Below the pieces are notes generated by a model, which searched no databases, was not told the DNA's origin, and saw only the letters and a program-made list of their open reading frames with translations. A stretch of 64,000 nucleotides of DNA from Streptomyces capillispiralis (GTDB lineage: Bacteria > Actinomycetota > Actinomycetes > Streptomycetales > Streptomycetaceae): NCBI RefSeq assembly GCF_007829875.1, contig NZ_VIWV01000001.1, positions 3,008,501 to 3,072,500 on the forward strand, in the 5' to 3' direction. Shown piece after piece: positions 46,532 to 55,146 of this stretch. Every line of letters starts with the position of its first letter. The stretch's first letter is position 1. The position numbers and the translations under genes were made by a program.

Positions 46532-47215
46532 TCAGGTCCGGGCGTTCTCCCGCACGGTGATCCGCCCCTTGCGGATGGTCGCCACGCGCGGCGCCCGCTT
46601 CGCGAGGGCCGAGTCGTGGGTGACCATGACGAAGGTCAGCCCGAGCTCCTTCCACATCCGGATCAGCACGTCCATGATCTCGTCGCGCGTCGACTCGTCG
46701 AGGTTTCCGGTGGGTTCGTCGGCGAGCAGCACCTTCGGCTCCTTCACCAGCGCCCGCGCGATGGCCACCCGCTGCTGCTGACCGCCGGACATCTCGCCCG
46801 GCAGGTGGCCGAGCCGCTCGCCGAGCCCGACCGACGCCAGCGCCTCGGCGGCCTTCTCCCGGCGCTCCCTCGCCTGCACGCCGAGCGGCACGAGGGCGGT
46901 CTCCACGTTCTCCTGCGCGGTGAGCGTGGGGATCAGGTTGAACGACTGGAAGACGAAACCGATGCTCTCACTGCGGACCCGGGTGAGCCGCGCCTCGGGC
47001 AGCCCGGCCAGGTCGGTGCCGTCGAGGACGATCTCGCCGGAGCTGGGCCGGTCGAGCCCGCCGAGCATCTGCAGCAGCGTGGACTTGCCGCCGCCCGTGG
47101 GCCCCTGGATGACGAGCCGGTCGCCGTCGGGGATGGTCAGGTCGACGCCGTCGAGCGCGTGGACGGTCTCCTTGCCACGCGTGTACCGCCGGGTGACGCC
47201 GCTGAGTTGGTACAT
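46532..47215 (-). CDS. ABC transporter ATP-binding protein (MacB/LolD type)
   Basis: A 227-residue ATPase. It has Walker A GPTGGGKST, Q-loop FVFQSFNLIPTLTAQEN, signature SGGQQQRVAIARAL, Walker B VLLADEPTGNLD and switch His in MVTHD. The sequence type pairs with FtsX-like permeases that drive mechanotransmission or lipoprotein/peptide export rather than ordinary import. The permease gene lies 78 bases upstream on the same strand. The substrate is unknown. Confidence 0.93.
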   Translation of the reverse strand: MYQLSGVTRRYTRGKETVHALDGVDLTIPDGDRLVIQGPTGGGKSTLLQMLGGLDRPSSGEIVLDGTDLAGLPEARLTRVRSESIGFVFQSFNLIPTLTAQENVETALVPLGVQARERREKAAEALASVGLGERLGHLPGEMSGGQQQRVAIARALVKEPKVLLADEPTGNLDESTRDEIMDVLIRMWKELGLTFVMVTHDSALAKRAPRVATIRKGRITVRENART

Positions 47216-47293
47216 GGGTCTCCTCCTGGATCGCGTACGGGGGTGGGGCCCGTCCCTCGTGGGGCGGGCCCCGGTGCCGGTGCCGGGCGGGTG

Positions 47294-48739
47294 CTACCCG
47301 ACGCGGCGCAGCGCGTCGGCCGGCCGCAGCCGGGAGGCGCGCCAGCCGCCGAAGGCGCCGGCGACGAGGCCGCCGGTCACGGCGAGGCCGACCGCGAGGG
47401 CGAGCGTGGTGAGGCTGACGGGCGCGGTGAGCGCCACGTCGAGGGTCTGCGCGGAGGCCTGCCGGACGGGCCCGCCCATACCGCCGCCCCCGGGCCCGGT
47501 CGTGCCCGCGCCGCCGCCGAGCTGGGCCTGCAAGGTGGGGCCGACCGCGGTGACGGCGTACGCGCCCGCCAGCCCGAGCGCGATGCCGAGGGCGCCGCCG
47601 ACCAGGCCGTGGACCACGGACTCGCCGACCACCTGCCGGGTCACCCGGCCCGACGTCCAGCCCAGCGCCTTGAGCGTGCCGAACTCGCGCACCCGGCGGG
47701 AGACCGCCGAGGAGGTGAGCAGACCGGCGACGAGGAACGCGGCCACGAGCACCACGACGGACAGCCAGGTGCCGACGCCGGCGGCGAGCGAGGAGGCGGT
47801 GGACAGGGAGCCGGAGACGGTGTCGGCGAGGTCGGCGGAGGTGGTGACGGTGGTCCCCGGGATGTTCTTCCGGATCGTGGACTTGACGTCGTCGATCCGC
47901 TGGGAGTCCGTCGCCTTGACGTAGATCGTGGTGACCTCGTCCGTGGCGCCGGCGAGCGTCTGCGCCTGCTTCAGCGGGATGTAGAGGTTGGCCGCCGCGT
48001 CCCCGCTGGACGCGGTGGCGATGCCGATGACCTTGTAGTCGGTGCCCTTGACGGTGACGGTGTCACCGGTTTCGAGCTTCTTCTCCTGGGCGTAGGCGGA
48101 GTCGGCGACGGCGACCTCGGCGTCGGTCTCGGTCGTCCTGAAGGCGCGTCCGTCGGTGATCTCCGAGGAGGTCAGCGGGCCGAGCGCGGGGGCGGTGACG
48201 TCGGTGCCGTAGACGGTGTAGCTGTTGACGTCGAAGTCGGCGCCGCCGCCCTGGACCCGCCCCTGCGGGGAGGACTGGCCGGCGCCGGGTCCGCCGCCCT
48301 CACCGCCCTGGCCCTCCTGCTGGAACCGGCCCCGGGTGAACTCGCCGCTCACCTTGACTACGTTCAGGCTCAGTCCGCCCACCGCGTCGGCGACACCGCT
48401 CTGTTCGCCGACCTCGCCCACGGTGGAGCTCGCCAGGGTCTGGAAGCCCTGCACCATGACGCGGTCGCTGCTCTGCTCCTCGCCGGAGCCGTCGTCCTGG
48501 GCGTCGAAGCTGAAGCGGGGGCGCTCGGGGGTGGTGGTGGCCTCGGCGGCCTTGGTGACCGTCATGTCGGTGCCCAGTCCGTACAGGGACTGCAGGACCT
48601 TCTCCTGGGCCCTGCCCATGCCGGAGGAGACGGAGGTGACCACGACGACCAGCGCGATGCCGAGCGCGAGGCCGGAGGCGACGACGAGGGCCGCCTTTCT
48701 GCGGCGGCGCAGCTCGCGCCTCAGGTAGGTGAAGAACAT
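47294..48739 (-). CDS. ABC transporter permease, FtsX/MacB type
   Basis: A 481-residue permease with one N-terminal membrane helix (ALVVASGLALGIALVVVVTSV, about residues 17-38), a large extracellular MacB-like core domain (about 45-330) and three C-terminal helices (VVLVAAFLVAGLLTSSAV; VVGESVVHGLVGGALGIALGLAGAYAV; TTLALAVGLAVTGGLVAGAFGGW). A Gly/Gln-rich insertion lies in the core domain (GEFTRGRFQQEGQGGEGGGPGAG). It is co-transcribed with the ATPase gene. It probably acts at the cell surface; the substrate is unknown. Confidence 0.92.
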   Translation of the reverse strand: MFFTYLRRELRRRRKAALVVASGLALGIALVVVVTSVSSGMGRAQEKVLQSLYGLGTDMTVTKAAEATTTPERPRFSFDAQDDGSGEEQSSDRVMVQGFQTLASSTVGEVGEQSGVADAVGGLSLNVVKVSGEFTRGRFQQEGQGGEGGGPGAGQSSPQGRVQGGGADFDVNSYTVYGTDVTAPALGPLTSSEITDGRAFRTTETDAEVAVADSAYAQEKKLETGDTVTVKGTDYKVIGIATASSGDAAANLYIPLKQAQTLAGATDEVTTIYVKATDSQRIDDVKSTIRKNIPGTTVTTSADLADTVSGSLSTASSLAAGVGTWLSVVVLVAAFLVAGLLTSSAVSRRVREFGTLKALGWTSGRVTRQVVGESVVHGLVGGALGIALGLAGAYAVTAVGPTLQAQLGGGAGTTGPGGGGMGGPVRQASAQTLDVALTAPVSLTTLALAVGLAVTGGLVAGAFGGWRASRLRPADALRRVG

Positions 48740-48835
48740 GGCGGCAAGCTAGGGGCGGTCCGTGATGAAGCGTTGAGCCCGGGATAAGAGCCGCATGAGA
48801 ACCGTCGGGGCCGCCGGTGGCCGCCGGGGACGACG

Positions 48836-48876
48836 GATGCCGCCGCCCGCTCCCGTGAGGAGCGGACGGCGGCATC
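48836..48876 (-). terminator. Hairpin terminator after the L,D-transpeptidase gene
   Basis: Positions 48836-48853 pair with 48859-48876: 17 base pairs with one C/A mismatch and a CGTGA loop. It starts 31 bases after the L,D-transpeptidase stop and separates it from the ABC permease gene. Confidence 0.8.
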
Positions 48877-48907
48877 GGTCAGGTGGGGTGAGGTGCTCCG
48901 CGCCGCG

Positions 48908-50158
48908 TCAGACCGCCGAGCCCGCCTTCCACTGGTCCCAGCTCATGTTCCAGCCGTTGAGGCCGTTGTCCGGGGCGATGGTCTTGTCGCCGGTGTTCTG
49001 GACGACGACCACGTCACCGATGATCGAGTTGTCGTAGAACCAGGCGCCCGGCGTGTTCGGGTCGTCGGCGCCCTTGGCGTCCTGGAGGCCCACACAGCCG
49101 TGGCTGGTGTTGACGCTGCCGAAGATGGACTTGGCACCCCAGTAGTTGCCGTGGATGAAGGTGCCGGAGGTGCTCAGCCGCATGGCGTGCGGCACGTCCT
49201 TGATGTCGTACTCGCCCTTGCCGTCGTCGTCGGTGAAGCCGACCGTCGCGCCGTTCATCCGGGTCTCCTTGAACTTCTCGGAGATCACCATCTGGCCCTC
49301 GTACGTCTTGTTCTCGGGCGCCCCGGCGGAGATCGGGATGGTGCGGACGGTCTTGCCGTCCTGCGTCACCTTCATCTGCTTGGTCTTGGCGTCGACGTAC
49401 GTCACCTGGTTGCGGCCGATCTTGAAGGTGACCGTCTTCTGCTGGACGCCGTAGACGCCCTCGGCGCCCTCGACCCCGTCGAGCGCCAGCTTCAGCGTGA
49501 CGGTGGAGCCCTCCTGCCAGTACTCGTCGGGCCGGCAGTCCATGCGGTTGGCGTTGAACCAGTGGCAGGCGACCTCCTGGCCACTGGTGGTGGAGACGGT
49601 GATGCCCTTCTGCACCGCGGCCTTGTCGGTGATCGCCTTGTCGAAGTTGATCGACACCGGCATGCCCACGCCGACGGTGGTGCCGTCGTCCGGGGTGAAG
49701 GTGCCGATGAAGCTGTTGTCCGGGGCGACCGTGGTGAACGAGGCGTTCTCGTGGGCGGCGAGGCCCGCGGCGTCCTCGGCGGTGGCCGACAGCTTGTAGG
49801 TGGTGGCCCGCTCCAGCTGGACGCTGGGCTTCCAGCTCTTCTTGTCGGCGGATATCTCACCGGCCACGGCGGTGCCGTCGGCGGTGGTCATCTTCACCTC
49901 GGTGAGCGTGCCCTTGCTCACCTTCACGGCGGCGGAGTTGTTGATGGAGGCGTTGTTCGAGCCGTCCTTGGGCGTGATCTCGATCTGCGCCTCGGAGGAC
50001 TTCTTGGCCGCCGCCTCGTCGACCTGGGCCTGCGAGTCACCCTTGCCGCCGTCGCCCGAGGCGCTGTCGTCGCCGCCGGAACACGCCGAGAGCACCAGCA
50101 CTCCGCCGAGCAGAGCGGACGCGGCCGCCAGACCCCTGCGCCGCTTACCGTCCGTCAT
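48908..50158 (-). CDS. L,D-transpeptidase lipoprotein (YkuD) with Ig-like domains
   Basis: A 416-residue exported lipoprotein that would form 3-3 cross-links in peptidoglycan or attach proteins to it. The lipobox is LVLSAC with Cys26. Two Ig-like domains occupy about residues 60-270. The YkuD domain holds the conserved IHGNYW and the nucleophile Cys355 in SHGCVGL. The layout matches actinobacterial Ldts. ATG 50158 is chosen because GGAG lies 9 bases upstream; ATG 50173 is in frame and also plausible. Confidence 0.92.
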   Translation of the reverse strand: MTDGKRRRGLAAASALLGGVLVLSACSGGDDSASGDGGKGDSQAQVDEAAAKKSSEAQIEITPKDGSNNASINNSAAVKVSKGTLTEVKMTTADGTAVAGEISADKKSWKPSVQLERATTYKLSATAEDAAGLAAHENASFTTVAPDNSFIGTFTPDDGTTVGVGMPVSINFDKAITDKAAVQKGITVSTTSGQEVACHWFNANRMDCRPDEYWQEGSTVTLKLALDGVEGAEGVYGVQQKTVTFKIGRNQVTYVDAKTKQMKVTQDGKTVRTIPISAGAPENKTYEGQMVISEKFKETRMNGATVGFTDDDGKGEYDIKDVPHAMRLSTSGTFIHGNYWGAKSIFGSVNTSHGCVGLQDAKGADDPNTPGAWFYDNSIIGDVVVVQNTGDKTIAPDNGLNGWNMSWDQWKAGSAV

Positions 50159-50343
50159 CACACGCTTCTCCATCGTCGCCGATTCCCAACCCCACGAGAC
50201 CTCCGCCCGGAGCCGAAGGACCTCGTCCACAACCTTCAACGCTACGACCGGGTGATCCGGTTCCCCATGGCCCGCGGGTGTGGGGCTCACCACGTCCGCC
50301 GGAAGGACGGTGGGGACAGCGGTCGGTGCGCCGCTTGAGACGC

Positions 50344-50379
50344 CGTGACCCCGGGCGGCGGTTGCCTCCCGGGGTCACG
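50344..50379 (-). terminator. Hairpin terminator after the acidic small protein gene
   Basis: CGTGACCCCGGG (50344-50355) pairs perfectly with CCCGGGGTCACG (50368-50379) with a 12-base loop, 17 bases after the stop of the 50396-50743 gene and before the L,D-transpeptidase gene on the same strand. Confidence 0.75.
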
Positions 50380-50395
50380 ATTTCCCCAAGTCGCG

Positions 50396-50743
50396 TCAGC
50401 CGGCCCTGTCCGCCCCGTCGTCGTAGGACTCCTCATCATCCTCGTCGAGGTCCCATTCCGGCGAGTCCGGGTCGTAGTCGATCTGCTCGCCGCTCCAGGA
50501 GGCCTGCAGGAGGTCCACTCCCGGCACCTCGCCGACCAGGTTCAGCGGGTCCACGAGATAGGCCAGGGCCTCCGCGGTGTCCTCTGTCACGGCGTTCTCC
50601 GCGTGTACCCGTTCCTCGGCCGGCATATCGCCGTCCTCGGTGATCCTGCGCAGCGCGGCCTTGGTCACCGCGTCCTCGTCGTCGATCTCGAGGACGAGTT
50701 CCACGCGAAGTCGTACAAACCGTGTTGTCTCCGGAGTGCTCAT
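50396..50743 (-). CDS. Small acidic protein of unknown function
   Basis: A 115-residue cytoplasmic protein. The N-terminal half (TRFVRLRVELVLEIDDEDAVTKAALRRITED) has a beta-alpha pattern. The C-terminus is strongly acidic (WDLDEDDEESYDDG). ATG 50743 is preceded by CCGGAG-type purines on its strand. There is no signal peptide, membrane helix or catalytic motif. It is divergent from the sortase-substrate-like gene at 50853. Confidence 0.8.
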   Translation of the reverse strand: MSTPETTRFVRLRVELVLEIDDEDAVTKAALRRITEDGDMPAEERVHAENAVTEDTAEALAYLVDPLNLVGEVPGVDLLQASWSGEQIDYDPDSPEWDLDEDDEESYDDGADRAG

Positions 50744-50852
50744 GACCGGAGCGTACGGCCCTTGGCTCCCGTGACTTTCCTGTGACCCGCGCCTTTCACT
50801 AACATCGCCCCACACGGCCAATTCGCCAGCGCCACAAGGGGATCGATATTCC

Positions 50853-51170
50853 GTGTCATCCGCGCTCCGTCCGTTGCTGACCGCCACCGCCGCGGGCACC
50901 CTGCTGTGCGCCCTGTGGTTCGTCCCGTCCGCGAACGCGACCTCGGTGTCGGACGCGCCCGCCACCGGCCCGTCCCCGCAGGTCACCGAACAGGCGAGAG
51001 TCGTCACGAGCAGCACGACGGCCTCCCTGGACGGCACCGGCCAGGACGTCCGCCTCGCGGACACGGGCAGCTTCGACAGCACCCCGTACATCGCGGGCGG
51101 CACGGCCTTCCTGGCCCTCGGCGCCGGCTTCGTCGTCTACTCGGTGCGCCGGGAGCGCCTGGAGTTCTGA
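50853..51170 (+). CDS. Small cell-wall protein with LAXTG-type sortase signal
   Basis: A 105-residue exported protein. Residues 1-29 form a signal peptide ending ANA. After a Ser/Thr-rich mature part of about 38 residues comes LADTG (68-72), then a hydrophobic helix (TAFLALGAGFVVYSV) and a basic tail RRERLEF. This is the three-part signal recognised by class E sortases, whose LAXTG motif is known from Streptomyces chaplins. It lacks the chaplin domain. GTG 50853 follows AAGGGG at a rather long spacing. Confidence 0.83.
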   Translation: MSSALRPLLTATAAGTLLCALWFVPSANATSVSDAPATGPSPQVTEQARVVTSSTTASLDGTGQDVRLADTGSFDSTPYIAGGTAFLALGAGFVVYSVRRERLEF

Positions 51171-51224
51171 CGCGCCCGGCGCCGACCGGGGCCGCGCGGC
51201 GTCACCGCGGAGCCCCGGACGCGT

Positions 51225-52769
51225 TCAGCGCAGCGGTCCGGTGACCGTCTCCACGGCCGCGACCAGCCGCCCGTCCCGCACGAACGCCTCCGCCGCGGCG
51301 AGGTCGGGTGCCAGGTGGCGGTCCGGTCCGGGACCCCTCACCCCCGCGGCCCGCACGGCGTCGATGACGGCCCGGGTCGCGGGCGCCGGGGTCAGTCCCT
51401 CGCGCAGCTCCACCGCGCGGGTGGCGGCGTACATCTCGACGGCGATGACCCGGGCGAGGTTGTCGACGGCCGTACGGAGCTTGCGCGCCGCCGACCAGCC
51501 CATGGAGACGTGGTCCTCCTGCATCGCGGAGGACGGGATCGAGTCCGCCGACGCCGGTACGGCGAGCCGCTTCAGCTCGCTGACCAGGGCGGCCTGCGTG
51601 TACTGGGCGATCATCAGCCCGGAGTCGACGCCCGGGTCGTCGGCGAGGAACGGCGGCAGCCCGTGGCTGCGGTTCTTGTCCAGCAGCCGGTCGGTGCGGC
51701 GCTCGGCGATGGAGCCGAGGTCGGCGACGGCGACGGCGAGGAAGTCCAGCACGTACGCCACCGGCGCCCCGTGGAAGTTGCCGTTGGACTCCACCCGTCC
51801 GTCGGGCAGCACCACCGGATTGTCGACGGCGGAGGCGAGTTCGCGCTCGGCGACCAGCCGGGCGTGGGCCAGGGTGTCCCGTCCTGCGCCGGCGACCTGC
51901 GGGGCGCAGCGCACCGAGTAGGCGTCCTGGACCCGGGGCGCGTCGTCCTGGTGATGTCCCGTCAGCCCCGACCCCGCGACCACCGCGAGCATGTTGGCGG
52001 CGCTCGCGGCCTGGCCCGGGTGCGGGCGGATGGCGTGCAGGTCGGGGGCGAGCACCCGGTCGGTGCCGAGCAGCGCCTCCAGGGTGAGGGCGGCCGTGAC
52101 GTCGGCGGACTTGTACAGGACGTCCAGGTCGGCGAGGGCCATGATCAGCATGCCGAGCATGCCGTCGGTCCCGTTGAGGAGGGCGAGCCCCTCCTTCTCG
52201 CGCAGTTCGACGGGCCGGATGCCGTGCTCGGCGAGCAGTTCCCCGGCCGGGCGCACCCGGCCGTCGGGGCCCTCCGCCTCCCCCTCGCCCATCAGGGTGA
52301 GGGCGCAGTGGGACAGCGGGGCCAGGTCGCCGGAGCAGCCGAGGGAGCCGTACTCGTGGACGACCGGGGTGATCCCGGCGTTCAGCACGTCGGCCATCGC
52401 CCGCGCGACCTCGGGCCGGACGCCGGTGCGCCCGGAGCAGACGGTCTTGAGCCGCAGGAACATCAGGGCGCGGACGACCTCCCGCTCCACGCGGGGCCCC
52501 ATGCCGGCGGCGTGCGAGCGGACGATGTTGCGCTGCAGCTGGGCGCGCAGCTCCGGGCTGATGTGCCGGGTCGCCAGGGCGCCGAAGCCGGTGCTCACCC
52601 CGTACACGGGGTCCGGTTTGGCGGCCAGGGCCTCCACGATCTCGCGGGACGCGGCGAGGGCGGCCACGGCCTCCGGGGACAGGTCGATGCGGGCACCGCC
52701 GCGCGCCACGGCGAGCACGTCGGACGCGGTCGCGCCGGACGTCCCCACCACCACAGTGTGCATATCCAT
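51225..52769 (-). CDS. hutH: Histidine ammonia-lyase
   Basis: A 514-residue enzyme that deaminates histidine to urocanate, the first step of histidine use. The MIO prosthetic group forms from residues 145-147, here Cys-Ser-Gly in GSLGCSGDLAPLSH rather than Ala-Ser-Gly, as in known Streptomyces HutH. The sequence begins MDMHTVVVGTSG, matching streptomycete homologues, which fixes ATG 52769. There is no ribosome site, but a promoter ends 7 bases before the ATG, so a leaderless transcript is likely. Confidence 0.96.
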   Translation of the reverse strand: MDMHTVVVGTSGATASDVLAVARGGARIDLSPEAVAALAASREIVEALAAKPDPVYGVSTGFGALATRHISPELRAQLQRNIVRSHAAGMGPRVEREVVRALMFLRLKTVCSGRTGVRPEVARAMADVLNAGITPVVHEYGSLGCSGDLAPLSHCALTLMGEGEAEGPDGRVRPAGELLAEHGIRPVELREKEGLALLNGTDGMLGMLIMALADLDVLYKSADVTAALTLEALLGTDRVLAPDLHAIRPHPGQAASAANMLAVVAGSGLTGHHQDDAPRVQDAYSVRCAPQVAGAGRDTLAHARLVAERELASAVDNPVVLPDGRVESNGNFHGAPVAYVLDFLAVAVADLGSIAERRTDRLLDKNRSHGLPPFLADDPGVDSGLMIAQYTQAALVSELKRLAVPASADSIPSSAMQEDHVSMGWSAARKLRTAVDNLARVIAVEMYAATRAVELREGLTPAPATRAVIDAVRAAGVRGPGPDRHLAPDLAAAEAFVRDGRLVAAVETVTGPLR

Positions 52770-52805
52770 ATTCAGGAGCGTACGCAGTGAATTCGATGAT
52801 GTCAC
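52770..52805 (-). promoter_or_regulatory. Predicted leaderless promoter of hutH
   Basis: On the - strand GTGACA (52800-52805), a 17-base spacer and TACGCT (52777-52782) are followed after 7 bases by the hutH ATG, so transcription would start at the initiation codon. The missing ribosome-binding site supports this reading. Confidence 0.6.
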
Positions 52806-52911
52806 CACTGGGGCCGGGGTCCACCCCTTACCGATGCGTCACAGGGGCCGCCGCCGAAACCCGTGACCACTCCGGACCCACCGGCCCCAGACCGGCGGAC
52901 GGACCTTCGCG

Positions 52912-54072
52912 TCACACCGGCCCCTCCGGCGAGCGCCGCCCCCGGAACCGGCGCCGCTCCCCGCCCCTCACCCGCGACGGCTCGTCGGCGAGCCGCACCA
53001 CCGGGTCGTCCGGCCCCTCGCGCCCGGCCACCACCGGATGGGCGGACCGCTCGGCCTTGGCCCGGTACTGCGCCGCGTCGGCCAGCCGGAACAGCCGCCG
53101 GGCGGAGCGCACCGGCCCGATGGGGTCCTCCGTGGTCGCCACCCCGCAGGCGACACCGTCCCCGATGCCCAGTTCGACGGCGCGGCGGCACACCTCGTCG
53201 GCCGCCTTGACCACCTCGTCGGCGGGCGGCCCCACCGCCAGCAGACAGAACTCGTCCCCGCCGAGCCGCGCCGCCAGGGCCCCCGGCAGCATGGCCCCGC
53301 ACAGCGAGAGCACGGTCCCGAACCGCTCCAGCAGCCGGTCCCCCACGGCGTGGCCCAGCGTGTCGTTGACCCGCTTCAGACCGTTCACGTCGCACACCAC
53401 CAGGCTGACGACGGCCCCGTCCCGGCGGTGCCGCTCCACCGCCTCGTCGAGCCGCGCGTCCACGGCCCGCCGGTTGGCCAGCCCGGTCAGCGCGTCCGTG
53501 TACGCCAGCCGCCGGGCCTCCTCCAGCCGCTCGGTCTGCGCGAGCCCGGCGGCCACGACGGCGGCCAGCACCGTCGCGAAGTCGGCGTCGGCCCGCCCGA
53601 AGACGGGCACACCGGCCGGCCGGGCCACGTACAGCTCGCCCCAGGCCCGCCCGTGCAGCACGATCGGCGCGACCACGCAGCACCCGCGCCCCCGCCGCCT
53701 GAGCGCGGCCACCCGCTGGTGGCAGTACCCGGGGCGCCCCGCCGAGGGCCCCTCGGCGGTCTCCACCCACGCGTCGGGCTCACCGCCCCCCGCCCACCGC
53801 TCGTGCAGGAACTCGGTGATCTCGGCGAACTGGTGCACCGGATAGGACTCGTCGTCCGGGAACTCCTCCTCCCCCTCGGCCAGCTCGCCGACGTTGACCA
53901 GGACGCGCAGCCGCCCGAGCTCCCGCTCCCACACCGACAGCGCCGCGAAGCTCCCGCTCAGCGCCCGGCAGGCCCCGCCGGCCGCCGCCCGCCAGGCGTC
54001 CCGCGAACCGTGCGCGGCGGCCATGCCCTGAGCCAGCGCCACCACGGCCGCCAGTCGCGTCTCCTCACCCAT
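52912..54072 (-). CDS. GGDEF diguanylate cyclase with GAF-like domain
   Basis: A 386-residue cytoplasmic protein. Residues about 20-185 form a GAF-like sensory domain. Residues about 190-345 form a GGDEF domain with DALTGLANRR and an intact active-site GGDEF (271-275), so it should make cyclic di-GMP, a key developmental signal in Streptomyces. The RxxD product-inhibition site is absent: residues 262-265 read LPGA. The ligand of the GAF-like domain is unknown. It is upstream of hutH on the same strand with a 142-base gap. Confidence 0.92.
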   Translation of the reverse strand: MGEETRLAAVVALAQGMAAAHGSRDAWRAAAGGACRALSGSFAALSVWERELGRLRVLVNVGELAEGEEEFPDDESYPVHQFAEITEFLHERWAGGGEPDAWVETAEGPSAGRPGYCHQRVAALRRRGRGCCVVAPIVLHGRAWGELYVARPAGVPVFGRADADFATVLAAVVAAGLAQTERLEEARRLAYTDALTGLANRRAVDARLDEAVERHRRDGAVVSLVVCDVNGLKRVNDTLGHAVGDRLLERFGTVLSLCGAMLPGALAARLGGDEFCLLAVGPPADEVVKAADEVCRRAVELGIGDGVACGVATTEDPIGPVRSARRLFRLADAAQYRAKAERSAHPVVAGREGPDDPVVRLADEPSRVRGGERRRFRGRRSPEGPV

Positions 54073-54129
54073 GCCCCCAGACTAGGGAGATTCCCGACCA
54101 ATCGGGACATCGGGGAGGCGGGCGGGCGG

Positions 54130-54930
54130 CTACTCCCCGGGCCACTGCGGCCTGCGCTTCTCGTTGAACGCGGCGACGCCTTCCGCCCGGTCCCCGGAGA
54201 ACGCCACCGCTCTCCACGCCGCGTCCTCCACCTCCAGCCCGGCGGCCAGGTCCAGCCCGTGCCCGAGGCGCAGCGCGCGCTTGGCCGCCCGCAGCCCCAC
54301 CGGGGAGTTCGCGGCGATCCGGGTCGCCATGGCCAGGGCCTCCTCCCGGTCCCGCCCCTCGTCCACCAGCACGTCGACCAGTCCCAGCTCCCGGGCCTCT
54401 CCGGCCTCCACCCGCCGCGCCGTGAAGATCAGCTCGGCGGCCCGCGCAGCCCCCACCCGCCGGGGCAGCAACTGCGTACCGCCGCCGCCCGGGATCACCC
54501 CGACGGACACCTCGGGCAGCCCCATGACGGCCGTACGGTCGGCCACGATCACGTCGCAGGACAGCGCCAGCTCACACCCGCCGCCCAGCGCGAACCCGTG
54601 CACCGCCGCGACCGTCGGCACCGGCACCTCGAGCACCCCGGTGTACGCCGCCCGCGCCACGGGCCGCTGCCGCACCAGGTCCGCGTCACTGAAGGAGTTC
54701 CGCTCCTTCAGGTCGGCCCCCACGCAGAACGCCCGCTCGTGCGACGAGGTCAGCACCACCGCCCGTACGTCACGGTCCTCCCCCAGCGCCGCACAGGCCC
54801 CGGCGAGGGAGCGGGCCATCTCGGTCGACACGGCGTTCATGGCCTTGGGCCGGTCGAGGACGAGCTCCGCGACATGCCCCCGCTCATGCCGGCGCACCAG
54901 CACGAACTCCCCGAACCGTTCCTCACTCAT
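54130..54930 (-). CDS. Enoyl-CoA hydratase/isomerase family protein
   Basis: A 266-residue crotonase-fold enzyme. The oxyanion-hole segments are FCVGADLKER (about residues 68-77) and HGFALGGGCELALSCD (about 110-125), with the catalytic-Glu region GLPEVSVGVIPGGGGTQLLPRRVG. It would hydrate enoyl-CoA or act in related CoA chemistry. It lies near the acyl-CoA carboxylase genes. Two GGTTAACG repeats lie just upstream of the start and may be an operator. Confidence 0.93.
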   Translation of the reverse strand: MSEERFGEFVLVRRHERGHVAELVLDRPKAMNAVSTEMARSLAGACAALGEDRDVRAVVLTSSHERAFCVGADLKERNSFSDADLVRQRPVARAAYTGVLEVPVPTVAAVHGFALGGGCELALSCDVIVADRTAVMGLPEVSVGVIPGGGGTQLLPRRVGAARAAELIFTARRVEAGEARELGLVDVLVDEGRDREEALAMATRIAANSPVGLRAAKRALRLGHGLDLAAGLEVEDAAWRAVAFSGDRAEGVAAFNEKRRPQWPGE

Positions 54931-54940
54931 GACACCCTCC

Positions 54941-54958
54941 GGTTAACGCGGGTTAACG
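54941..54958. promoter_or_regulatory. Direct repeats GGTTAACG before the enoyl-CoA hydratase gene
   Basis: GGTTAACG occurs at 54941-54948 and again at 54951-54958, exactly 10 bases apart, so both sites face the same side of the helix. Each holds the palindrome GTTAAC, which is rare in such GC-rich DNA. They sit 11-28 bases upstream of the ATG and could be a repressor site. Confidence 0.5.
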
Positions 54959-55146
54959 TGACTCGCCATCGATCATCGCAGCCGGCGCCCACCCGGAAAA
55001 GGGCGCACGGCCGGTTCCCCCGTCACCCCCCGCCCACCCGTTCGAGTGACATCCGCCCGACTCCCGCCCCGCCACCCCCACGCCGGCGCATAGCGTGCGC
55101 ACACCGCGGCGCGTCGGGGAGCGCGCACGCAGGGGAGGGAAGCGCG

